Shown here: positions 55,794 through 64,000 of the stretch, one piece after another
Numbering within the stretch: position 1 is the stretch's first letter
Layout of the letters: every line of letters starts with the position of its first letter
Assembly: GCA_016714085.1 (NCBI GenBank)
Contig: JADJNW010000001.1
Span: 186,001-250,000, forward strand
DNA length: 64,000 nucleotides
Source: Saprospiraceae bacterium
Lineage (GTDB): Bacteria > Bacteroidota > Bacteroidia > Chitinophagales > Saprospiraceae
Direction: 5' to 3'
The notes under the pieces: model-generated
What the model was told of the DNA's origin: nothing
Seen by the model: the letters and a program-made list of their open reading frames with translations, nothing else
Database searches by the model: none
Translations under genes and position numbers: made by a program

Positions 55794-56610
55794 TTAATAC
55801 AAATAATCCAAAGCCGTTTTGTCATTATTGTTGAACGGGCGATTTGTTGTAGCGCTCAAGCAAGCCAGCATCCAGGAGCCTGAGTCAGGGCCACTTGGTG
55901 TACCAGGAATGAGTACTGCGCCTACCCCAGTAGTTGATTGACCTTCATTTACGGCAGAACCGCCGCAGCTATAAGAGCGATTCATCCAATCCGTATGGCG
56001 GAAGCCGATACAATGTCCCATTTCATGAGCGACCACTGTCGTCATAAAATTTCGCTATAAGTATTAGAAGCATAAGTTTTGGCATAGCTAATAGTGCCGT
56101 AAGGATTACCACTGCTCGTTGGGAAACCTGCAGAAGCAATATATTGGCGAGTATTCACCACACGAATGTTGATATTGCCACCGCCACTTGTGCCACCGCG
56201 TACAAAGTAAGTCCCAGGGCCTTCAGCATTGTAACGAGCAATAGCGCCATTGATAGCATTGAAAGCCGAGTAGTAATACCATTTCCGCTGGTAGTCACAA
56301 CAATAGTGCGAGGCAAGCCAGTCACCAGATTAAAGGTGTGATACTGCTCTACCCCGGCAATACGTAGGAGTGTTTGCTTGTGTGCACCTTCTTCGATGTC
56401 ACGCTTGTGCAAAATAATGTCGCCTTCTACAATGTAATGATCGTCCTCTTTGATGACATTATCCGTGCCAAAACCCAAGGCTTTGATTTGCTCCAATACC
56501 GCATTTGAAATTTCATCATTAATGCTAGTCGTTGAGTCGTCTTGTGTACAGGAGTTGAAGCCTGCAAAAATCAGTGCAAGCACTGCAAATGTGTTGATTA
56601 ACTTTTTCAT
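55794..56610 (-). CDS. M57-type (HEIGH-like) metallopeptidase lipoprotein, two frameshifts
   Basis: Three frames join into about 272 residues. The N-terminus is a lipoprotein signal (MKKLINTFAVLALIFAGFNS, then C). A propeptide-like region follows (ALGFGTDNVIKEDDHYIVEG, then DIILHKRDIE). The middle, in a shifted frame, reads AFNAINGAIARYNAEGPGTY and INIRVVNTRQYIASAGFP. The end holds the zinc site VVAHEMGHCIGFRHTDWMNR. This is the Peptidase_M57 family, secreted zinc peptidases frequent in Bacteroidota. The breaks near 56265 and 56048 look like base errors. The natural substrate is unknown. Confidence 0.82.
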
Positions 56611-57368
56611 ACTTTAAGTGTAATTGATTAGTGAATAAATATAAAATCGAATTAAATAATTACAATATGAAATAAGGTTTTATTTAACCCTATAGGTTTA
56701 AACCTTATAGGGTTGGTCAAGAGATAATGAATTGGATTTAATTTTACAATGTAATAAATTATGACAAACATTAAAATCCTTCATCTGCACTTTTACAGAA
56801 GAAGAAATTTGACAAGTATTAACCGTTTCTTTAAAGGGATGTGTGGTGTGTGAATTGTTGGTCTTTCAGGGCTAGAATAGAACACTATAGCAAATAATTC
56901 AAGCATCCCGCTTGATATAAAAGGCCTTTGATGAGCATTTTCATATTAAAAAATATTTTATTAAACAATCAAATGATTACCATCATTTCCGCTTCCAGTG
57001 CAAAACATTGGAACGGAATAATGATACCCAAAATGATTGTAGCGTCGGATGAACGTTTGAATGTTGTTGTCGAAGTGCTTGTTTTGGGGACGGGGGGTTT
57101 TAAGTGTTGATCTTTAATTGCTGTCTTTTGTACAAATGCAAACATAGAAGATTTTTTCATAAAAAGATATGTTGCGTAGTCCTTTATTTTCGATAAAAAA
57201 TTTTTTTTGAATTTTTCTAAAAAAATGAGTTAAACTGTATTCAAATCTCAATAAAATAGCAATTATTGTAGATAAAATTCAAGAAACAATCCCTGTAAGC
57301 TACTAATTCCATTAGGATTTCGAGATTTCCCCGGTAAAAACAGTATATTAATTTCACTAAACCCATTT
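56611..57368. other. Intergenic, one near-perfect hairpin and one doubtful small ORF
   Basis: This gap lies between the M57 gene (minus) and the subtilase gene (plus). AACCCTATA-GGTTT and AAACC-TTATAGGGTT (56686-56714) form a hairpin with a one-base bulge. A 63-codon minus ORF at 57160-56969 starts MKKSSMFAFVQKTAIKDQ and could be a small secreted or leader-type peptide, but has no recognised family. A plus ORF of 60 codons covers the same bases. Nothing else is supported. Confidence 0.35.
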
Positions 57369-60073
57369 ATGAAAAATTTAATTCTTTTAGGTATTTTCTA
57401 TGAACAAACCTTTTTACTTTGTTTGAGAAAATATTCTTCACGAAGCGAATCGACGGCTATGCGGGTTATTGATGATTACAATTCTTCTATTGATCTGGGA
57501 GTCCATGCCAGCTCAAACCACTTTGAATGCAAAACAAAATTAGCCCCCACCCTTGCGCAATCAATTGATGCAGCGCTCCGATGAATCGCAAAAATGGATG
57601 CTCAAAGTCACCGATCTTACTGCTTTTCAGCAATTCTTAAAAGAAAATAATCTGGAAAATGCCGCTTATCGCGCATATCCCGAAGCAAATATTATATTCA
57701 TAAACGCCTCTTTTAGTGTTATTTATGAAAAATTATTACATTCTCATTTAGTTGTTTTTATTGATCGCGCCGATCGCCAGCCCCAAGTGGAAAGCGCCGT
57801 ATCTTTTTTTGATATAAGCGCCAACAAAGTAAATCTGGTGCATAGCGTTTATCCAAATCTCAATGGCAAGGGGCAAACCGTCTCCGTCAAAGAAGAGGAT
57901 TTTGATCTGGAAGATATTGATTTCGCTGGGCGAATCCTCTTATCTGACGGGGCTTCGGGCAAGCTTTCCACACACGCGACCATCATGTCTTCTATCATCG
58001 GTGGCGGTGGCAATACTTTTTATTCCGGCAAGGGCGTAGCCTGGGGTGCTCATCTTACTTCCGCCGATTTTGAATTTTGATACCTGAAAATCCAAAATAT
58101 TATGATACATTAAATATTTCTGTTCAAAATCACTCTTATGGTGTCGGTATTGAAAACTATTACGGTGCAGATGCCGCAGCTTATGATGCAAGTGTAATAA
58201 ATCGCCCGGAATTATTACATATTTTTCTTCAGGCAACTGCGGAAACCTAAGTGATACCATTGGGAATTACAAAATATAGAAGGCTATGCTAATATTACAG
58301 GCAGTTTTAAAATGTCTAAAAATCTTTATCCGTAGGTTCTATGGATTCGATAGGAATTGTACCAATATTAAGCTCCAAAGCCCCTGCCTACGATGGGCCG
58401 GGTAAAGCCGGAATTGGTTGCTTTTGGCTTGATGGTAGCTCCGGTGCGGCGGCCATGGTATCGGGTATTACATTATTATTACAAGAAGCTTATAAAACTT
58501 TAAATAATGATAAAAATCCGCCCGCTGCTTTAATAAAAGCGACGCTTATTAATAGCGCCGACGATGTTGGGAATTCGGGTATTGATTTTGAATCCGGCTA
58601 CGGCCGCGCCAATGCCTGGCGTGCAATGCAAATATTACAACAAAAACAATATTATAATGAAATTATAACAAAGGAGGAAACTTTAACTTTCCCAATCAAT
58701 ATTCCAACAAATGCTAAAAACCTTAAAATTACTTTAGCTTGGTCGGATATACCAGCCGCCCCAAACGCTGAAAAAGCATTGGTAAATGATTTGGATATAA
58801 TATTATATCACGCCGCAAGCCAACAAAACTGGCTGCCCTGGGTGCTGAATCATTTTCCGCATCCTGATTCTTTAGCGCAATTGCCCACTCGAAAAGCTGA
58901 TCATTTAAATAATGTGGAGCAAATTACACTAGAAAATCCTATCCCTGGCAATTATGATATTCAAGTAAATGGATTTAATATAACAACAAATTTTCAAGAG
59001 TTTTCTATTGTTTATCAATTTGATACGCTTAATCATTTCCAATGGACATTTCCAGCTCAAAAATGATAATATCCTCCCAGGTGAAACTGCCATATTGCGC
59101 TGGGAAACAACATTAAATGAAAATAATAATACACTGGAATATTCTATAAATAATGGAGCATCCTGGGAATTAATCGCCAAAAATATAAATTTAAAAACAC
59201 GGTTATTATCGCTGGCAATCGCCGGAAGCTCTTGCTACTGCCTCAGTTGCGCCTGACACACGATAATCACATTTATCTTCTGAAATTTTTACATTGTCTC
59301 AGCCTTTAAGTTTAAAAGTAGGTTTTAATTGTCCGGATTCTACTTTATTATGTTGAATGCAAATTCGATGCAAACAATTATATTATTTACACTCTGGAAA
59401 GCGAATACCTCACACCGATTATTACGACTAATGATACTTTTGTTATATTGTATAAAATATTTATCCTTCGCCTTATATAGCCGTAGCACCTGTTTTGAGT
59501 GAATATATAATGGAATGAAAAGTTATGCTATCCAATATGAAAATCAGGGAACGGCTTGTTATATCCGCAATTTCCTCGCCGATTTGATAGACGACACGGC
59601 CTTATTACAATTATCACTTGGCACGAGTTATGAAGTAAATAATATCGTTTTTGAAAAACTGGAATCGGGTAATTATATTGCCCTTGCTACTGTTCCGGCT
59701 TCTGATCAATCTTTATTTCAGTTTTCGGATATCAATTTAAAGCCCGGCATTAATACGTATCGCGCCCGCGTGAATCTAAATAATGGCGCTATTTTATACT
59801 CCGAATCTGCTACTATTTATTATGAAGGTAAAAGCGGATTTTATGTATTTCCAAATCCCGTCAGCCAGCGAAGAACTGAATATTCTCTCCAAAGGCACAG
59901 ATAATCTGCGTTTTATACTTTATGATGCCCTTGGGCGGCAAGTCTTGAACCAGCCATTGTTTGCTAATATCGAAAATATTTCTTTACAAAAAATGACAGC
60001 AGGCATTTATTATTATGCTGTTCTTGGTGGAAATTCTAAAATCGGGCAAGGGAAATTGATTATCCGGCCTTAG
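57369..60073 (+). CDS. Secreted S8 subtilase with T9SS sorting domain, many frameshifts
   Basis: About nine single-base breaks split a protein of about 900 residues. Recognisable parts are a start at 57369 (MKNLILLGIF), a prodomain-like segment (TDLTAFQQFLKENNLENAAY), the Asp region (GKGQTVSVKEEDFDLEDIDF), the His in STHATIMSSIIGGGGNTFYS, and the Ser in LDGSSGAAAMVSGITLLLQE. A jelly-roll-like domain (LKITLAWSDIPAAPNAEKAL) follows, then a C-terminal T9SS signal that spans two frames (FYVFPNP, then LRFILYDALGRQVLNQPLFA and AGIYYYAVLG). It should be exported by type IX secretion as an extracellular protease. Because adjacent essential genes are equally broken, I treat this as sequence error, although true decay cannot be excluded. 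Confidence 0.75.
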
Positions 60074-60192
60074 CTTTTGAAGTTTTTGTTGAAGGTTTGG
60101 CAATTTTTGAGCCTATAATTTTTTTTGTGCGAAATTTTTACTGTGTTTCAAGCATTTATGATTTTTGGGTTCTACTTTTTTTAGAAAAAATG

Positions 60193-60224
60193 TTTGCAAA
60201 TTGAAAGAAAGAAAATTACCTTTG
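60193..60224 (+). promoter_or_regulatory. Predicted promoter of the rplM-rpsI operon
   Basis: TTTG (60193-60196), a 20-bp spacer and TACCTTTG (60217-60224) match the Bacteroidota consensus in both boxes. A leader of about 80 nt precedes the rplM start. This is the best promoter in the window. Confidence 0.7.
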
Positions 60225-60310
60225 CACTCGCCTTTTCAGAAGGGGTTTTCTGACGAGGATTTTTTAGAGCAAGATCAAGTGTTTTTATCACAATTTAAAC
60301 TCATAAAACA

Positions 60311-60745
60311 GTGGATACACTGAGCTATAGAACCAAGTCGGCGAAGAAAGAGGAGGTAGAGCATAAGTGGTACGTGATTGATGCCGATGGCGAAACGGTG
60401 GGTCGCCTCTGTACGCGCATCGCGGGCGTGGTGCGCGGCAAGCACAAGCCTTCTTATACGCCACACACGGATACCGGCGATTATGTGATCGTGTTGAATG
60501 CAGAAAAAGTGCGTTTTACCGGTTCAAAAATGGATCAAAAGGAATACATCACTTATTCTGGTTACCCGGGTGGTCAGAAACGCATCGTTGCTAAGGATTT
60601 GATGGACAAGAAGCCGCTTGCTATCTTGGAAACAGCGATCAAAGGGATGCTGCCAAAAACGAAATTAGGCAGGGCAATGATTAAAAAATTATTTTGTACG
60701 AAGAACGGAGCATCCGCACGAAGCGCAGAAACCGGAGCCTTTTAA
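60311..60745 (+). CDS. rplM: Ribosomal protein L13 (frameshifted C-terminus)
   Basis: L13 is an early-assembling protein of the 50S subunit. A GTG at 60311 starts MDTLSYRTKSAKKEEVEHKW, then YVIDADGETVGRLCTRIAGV, RGKHKPSYTPHTDTGDYVIV and TIKGMLPKTKLGRAMIKKLF, closely matching the family. The last 18 residues as read (CTKNGASARSAETGAF) are wrong. Removing one T at about 60693 gives KLFVRRTEHPHEAQKPEPF, the normal L13 ending. The true stop is therefore slightly displaced and uncertain. It is followed by rpsI. Confidence 0.92.
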   Translation: MDTLSYRTKSAKKEEVEHKWYVIDADGETVGRLCTRIAGVVRGKHKPSYTPHTDTGDYVIVLNAEKVRFTGSKMDQKEYITYSGYPGGQKRIVAKDLMDKKPLAILETAIKGMLPKTKLGRAMIKKLFCTKNGASARSAETGAF

Positions 60746-60810
60746 ATTTGGAAGTCAGACGCCAGATGTCGGACTTGTGTTAAATAAATCAGAAATTATC
60801 ATTGTATAAT

Positions 60811-61197
60811 ATGGAAATGATTAATGCCATTGGCGAAGAAAAAGTTCCGTAGCACGAGTTTACCTGACCAAGGGCGAGGGTAAAATCCTGATAAACGGCA
60901 AAGAATTCAGAGAGTATTTTCCTCAGACACATATTCAGTCTTCGATCACCGATCCGTTTGCTACGGTAAACGCAGTGAATATCTATGATTTGAATGTGAA
61001 TGTAGCTGGTGGTGGTTTCAAAGGACAAGCAGAGAGCCGTACGTATGGCAATCGCTCGCGCTTTGGTGAAGCTAAACGAGGATTTTCGCAAGCCACTCAA
61101 GGATAAGAAATATCTTACCCGTGATGCCCGCGAAGTGGAACGTAAAAAATATGGTAAACCCAAAGCGAGAAAGAGCTTCCAGTTCTCTAAGCGTTAA
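60811..61197 (+). CDS. rpsI: Ribosomal protein S9 (two frameshifts)
   Basis: S9 is a 30S protein whose C-terminal tail reaches the P-site tRNA. The start at 60811 reads MEMINAIG. One base added near 60832 gives GRRKSSVARVYLTKGEGKIL and continues INGKEFREYFPQTHIQSSIT. One base removed near 61030 joins GGGFKGQAE to AVRMAIARALVKLNEDFRKP and the end KYGKPKARKSFQFSKR with the expected terminal Lys-Arg. Both breaks must be sequence errors, since the gene is essential. Confidence 0.9.
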
Positions 61198-61281
61198 ATT
61201 TTCAGTTACCTGTTAACTGTTATCGGATAATGAGACCGATAGCTGATAACCAATAACTTATAACAGCTAACAATTAAAAAA
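61198..61281 (+). promoter_or_regulatory. Structured leader between rpsI and rpsB
   Basis: The spacer holds two inverted repeats: TATCGG...CCGATA (about 61223-61244) and AGCTGATAA...TTATAACAGCT (about 61245-61270), the latter just before the rpsB start. It could be an autoregulatory leader for rpsB-tsf or a chance product of repeated GTTAAC/GATAAC words seen elsewhere in the window. Confidence 0.3.
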
Positions 61282-62015
61282 ATGGAAAAACCTACCTATA
61301 AAGATTTGCTGGATGCCGGGTGTTCACTTCGGACACTTGAAGAAAAAGTGGAATCCGAAGATGGCGCCTTATATCTTCAAGGAAATCAAAGGCATTCATA
61401 TTATAGATTTGAACCGTACATTGGAAAATATGGAGCGTGCTGCGAATGCGATGCGCAATATTGCCAAGTCGGGTAGAAAAATCATGTTCGTAGCCACCAA
61501 AAAGCAAGCGCGTGACATCGTGATGACTGCTGCGAAGAGCGTGGATATGCCTTTGTTACTGAGCGCTGGTTGGGTGGTATGATGACAAATTTTGCTACGA
61601 TCCGCCGTTCTGTAAAGAAAATGCAGAATATCGAGCGTATGCTGAATGACGCTTCGTTGACGAGCATTACCAAAAAGGAGCGCCTCACTATGTCGCGCGA
61701 ATACCAAAAACTGGAAAAGCAATTGGGTGGTATTGCCAATCTGAACCGACTGCCGGCAGCGATTTTCATTGTTGATATTCACCATGAGCACATTGCAGTA
61801 GCAGAAGCACATCGCTTGGGCTTGCGTACATTTGGTATGGTGGACACCAATTCTGATCCAATGGAAGTAGATTTTGCAATTCCAGCAAACGATGATGCTT
61901 CCAAGTCGATTGCGATTATCACCAACTATATGGCAGAAGCGATCCGCCAGGGGCTTGGAAGAGCGCAAGCAGCAAGGAGCGAAAAGGAGAGAAAGAAGCG
62001 GCTGCCAGCAACTAA
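61282..62015 (+). CDS. rpsB: Ribosomal protein S2 (four frameshifts)
   Basis: S2 binds the back of the 30S subunit together with S1. The joined frames read MEKPTYKDLLDAGVHFGHLK, KKWNPKMAPYIFKEIKGIHI, FVATKKQARDIVMTAAKSVD, VTERWLGGMMTNFATIRRSV, HHEHIAVAEAHRLGLRTFGM and DTNSDPMEVDFAIPANDDAS. The breaks are at about 61327 (one G too many), 61565 (one T missing), 61957 and 61985. With these corrected the stop is TAA at 62013-62015 and the end reads EKEAAASN. It is followed by tsf, the usual partner. Confidence 0.92.
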
Positions 62016-62131
62016 TGTGTTTTTATCTAGTTTTTAGGTTACTGTGTAGGATTTCAAAAATGATCATGAACAGAAGGGAAAGTTTATAAAATGAAATCCT
62101 GATTTCTATCATCAAATAATCAATCGAAACA

Positions 62132-62975
62132 ATGAGCGTAACTATTACCGCTGCTGATGTAAAAAAACTGCGCGATATGACAGGCGCAGGTATGAGTGAT
62201 TGCAAAAACGCCCTGGTAGAAGCCGAGGGTGATTTCGATAAAGCCATTGCAGTTCTTCGCAAAAAGGTCAAAAGCTCTCGCTGAAGCATGCTGACCGCGA
62301 AGCAACCGAAGGTGCAGTAATTGCTTTGGTTTCAGATGACAAAAAGCGTGGTGTGATTGTGAAGCTGAGTTCAGAAACGGACTTCGTAGCGAAGAATGAA
62401 AACTTTGTACAATTAGCAACCGATTTTGCTAAACTGGCTTTAGAAAAATTTCCAGCTTCCAAGGATGAATTACTGGCATTGCCATACGATGGCATTACCA
62501 TTGGAGACAAAGTAACCGAGCAGGTAGGCGTAATAGGCGAAAAAATTGAATTAGCAGATTACGAAAAATTAGAGGCTGAAATGGTCGCGCCATACATCCA
62601 CATGGGCAACAAAGCTGGCGTATTGGTTGGTTTCAACAAAGTTTTGGCGGATAAATATGACGAACTGCGTTCGGTGGCAATGCAAGAGCTGCCATGAAAC
62701 CAATTGCTGTGGATGAGAATGGCATCCCACAATCGGTAAAAGATAAAGAAGTAGAAATCCGTTTGGAAGCTTCCATGACGGATCCTAAAAATGCGAACAA
62801 GCCAAAAGAGATTTTAGAAAAAATCGCGATTGGTAGCTTGAATAAATTCTATCAGGAAGTGACCTTACTTAATCAAGATTATGTGCGGGAGAATGGCAAG
62901 AAAGTAGGGGAATACCTGAAAGGCGTGGACAAAGATTTGACCGTGACGGATTTCAAACACGTCACCCTCGGATAA
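62132..62975 (+). CDS. tsf: Elongation factor Ts (two frameshifts)
   Basis: EF-Ts exchanges GDP for GTP on EF-Tu. The start at 62132 encodes MSVTITAADVKKLRDMTGAG then MSDCKNALVEAEGDFDKAIA, the conserved N-terminal helix. Near 62268 one added base gives LRKKGQKLSLKHADREATEG. The core continues KLSSETDFVAKNENFVQLAT. Near 62687 another shift leads to AAMKPIAVDENGIPQSVKDK and the end VDKDLTVTDFKHVTLG. Total length is about 281 residues, normal for the phylum. Confidence 0.92.
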
Positions 62976-62984
62976 AGTGAAAAT

Positions 62985-63018
62985 AAAAGGCGAATTACTT
63001 AGTAGTTCGCCTTTTTTT
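62985..63018 (+). terminator. Terminator downstream of tsf
   Basis: AAAAGGCGAA (62985-62994) and TTCGCCTTTT (63006-63015) form a perfect 10-bp stem with an 11-nt loop, followed by TTT. It lies 10 bp after the tsf stop codon. Confidence 0.9.
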
Positions 63019-63116
63019 ATGCCTGCACAACAGGGAATAAAGCACATAAACAAATTGTCTAAAAATTCGTACAAAGATTAATTAGTCAAACATACTCACT
63101 CCATAAATCAAACAGG

Positions 63117-63824
63117 ATGACAGTCAAATACAAAAGAGTGTTGCTCAAGCTGAGCGGCGAGTCATTGATGGGCGAGCAGAAATTCGGCATTTCAGCTGTG
63201 ATGCTGCGCTACTATGCCCAACAAATAAAGGAACTGGTGGACATGGACGTGGAAGTAGCCGTAGTGATCGGCGGCGGTAACATTTTCAGGGGCTTGCAAG
63301 CAGCCTCGGGCATCGACAGAGTGCAAGGCGACTATATGGGCATGATGGCGACCGTCATCAACGGGATGGCACTGCAAAGTGCGATGGAAGAAAATTGGAT
63401 TGTACACGCGTCTGATCTCTGCGATTGAAATGAAAGCCATTGCCGAACCTTATATCCGCCGACGAGCGATCCGACACTTAGAAGAAGGTCGCGTTGTTAT
63501 CTTTTCAGCCGGTACTGGCAGCCCTTATTTCACAACAGATTCCGCAGCAGCGCTTCGCGCCAGCGAGATCAGCGCCGATGTCATTCTGAAAGGGACTCGT
63601 GTAGATGGTATTTATACTGCTGATCCTGAAAAAGATCCTACCGCCACAAAATTCGATAAACTTACCTTCAAAGTCATCAGTCTTGGCTCAGCGTCATGGA
63701 TATGACCGCTTTCACGCTCTGCCAGGAAAATAACCTGCCGATTATTGTCTTTGACATCAATAATGCTGAGAATCTCAAGCGCATTGTCCTCGGTGAAGCC
63801 GTAGGAACGCTGGTGGAAGCTTAG
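63117..63824 (+). CDS. pyrH: Uridylate kinase (two frameshifts)
   Basis: PyrH phosphorylates UMP to UDP. The start at 63117 reads MTVKYKRVLLKLSGESLMGE, followed by the nucleotide loop VVIGGGNIFRG and DYMGMMATVINGMALQSAM. In a shifted frame it continues KKIGLYTRLISAIEMKAIAE, RRRAIRHLEEGRVVIFSAGT and PYFTTDSAAALRASEI. After a second shift near 63697 it ends VMDMTAFTLCQENNLPIIVF and stops at 63824. The length, about 235 residues, and motifs are normal for hexameric bacterial UMP kinases. The gene has its own transcription unit after the tsf terminator. Confidence 0.93.
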
Positions 63825-63840
63825 ACTTCAAGCGGTGCGT

Positions 63841-64000
63841 TCGTGCGTCCGCTCGTTCAAATCGTGCGTCCGCTCATTCAAGTCGTGCGTCCGCTCATTC
63901 AAATCGTGCGTCTGCTCGTTCAAGTCGTGCGTCTGCTCATTCAAATCGTGCGGAAGCCCATTTAAGTCGTGCGTCCGCTCGTTCAAGTCGTGCGTCTGCT
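63841..64000. repeat. Tandem array of 21-bp units running off the right edge
   Basis: Seven full units and one partial unit contain TCGTGCGTCCGCTCATTCAA plus one base, with C/T, G/A and A/G variants. One unit (63946-63966) is more divergent. On the minus strand one frame is open through the whole array and reads a heptapeptide of the type THDLNER, ending at a TGA at 63830-63828. It may be the 3' end of a gene outside the window or a non-coding repeat. Confidence 0.85.

Noticed and set aside
56969..57160. Peptide natural-product precursor
   Set aside because: The 63-codon ORF has no leader motif, and no modification or export genes lie nearby.
57369..60073. Calling the subtilase a true pseudogene
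   Set aside because: Neighbouring essential genes have the same kind and density of single-base breaks, so sequence error explains it more simply.
63841..64000. CRISPR or phase-variation repeat after pyrH
   Set aside because: There are no spacers. The unit is 21 bp and in frame, so loss or gain of units would not shift a reading frame.
1..64000. tRNA, rRNA, tmRNA or known riboswitch
   Set aside because: I scanned intergenic regions by eye and saw no cloverleaf or conserved RNA core. A covariance-model search would be needed to exclude them.

Overview
The window is chromosomal DNA of a Bacteroidota bacterium, most likely an environmental Saprospiria/Cytophagia-type lineage. The evidence is a hybrid two-component regulator with AraC output, a TonB-dependent receptor, type IX secretion (T9SS) C-terminal domains on two proteins, families common in this phylum (DUF6090, DUF3667, M57 peptidase, Y_Y_Y propeller kinases), and repeated matches to the phylum's promoter pattern TTG/TTTG - about 20 bp - TAnnTTTG. 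Codon use is AT-leaning. No rRNA, tRNA or CRISPR array was recognised.

Layout. 0-6 kb: the start of a lipoprotein gene, a large hybrid sensor/regulator, and a scar zone with an Ada-like gene remnant, a transposase scrap and a decayed ORF. 6-13 kb: a Uma2 nuclease, lepA, an orphan RskA-type anti-sigma factor, a YtcJ-like amidohydrolase lipoprotein and an array of 21-bp repeats. 12.6-16.1 kb: divergent oxyR and katG. 16.4-19.2 kb: a tandem DUF6090 family whose members share a near-identical 5' head, interrupted by palindromic elements. 19.4-24.4 kb: a YCII lipoprotein, an OmpA lipoprotein and the conserved trio circularly permuted ATP-grasp / alpha-E / transglutaminase. 24.6-28.5 kb: a LytS-type sensor kinase with its LytTR regulator. 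28.7-31.3 kb: a thiol-dioxygenase-like cupin, a methanethiol methyltransferase (mddA) and a membrane protein that fuses pentapeptide repeats to a globin. 31.4-42 kb: a winged-helix membrane regulator, S41 and S9 peptidases, a rhodanese, an NtrC-like regulator, a LOG protein, DoxX, a heavy-metal-binding protein and a TonB receptor. 42-46.6 kb: a sigma-54 activator followed by a sigma-54-type promoter and an osmC-methyltransferase pair. 46.7-50.4 kb: a TPR protein, a patatin remnant and a four-PDZ T9SS protein. 50.6-54.4 kb: an ECF sigma factor with small envelope-stress genes (DUF1328, YtxH, holin-X-like, CsbD). 54.4-60.1 kb: GNAT, DUF3667, an M57 peptidase and a T9SS subtilase. 60.2-63.8 kb: the core run rplM-rpsI-rpsB-tsf-pyrH, then a second 21-bp repeat array running off the edge.

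Data quality matters. Many genes are split by single-base indels, often in homopolymers. From about 52 kb to the end most longer genes are affected, including essential ones (rplM, rpsI, rpsB, tsf, pyrH), while 33.7-51.9 kb reads cleanly. I therefore treat most frameshifts as sequencing or assembly errors and annotate the reconstructed genes. True decay is called only where sequence is deleted or replaced.

The strongest leads for new biology are the TM-pentapeptide-globin fusion beside two sulfur enzymes, the DUF6090 head/body array with palindromic insertions, the sigma-54 activator with palindromic upstream sites and a candidate target operon, the PDZ protein with paired cysteines in each module, and two unrelated repeat arrays that share an exact 21-bp period.
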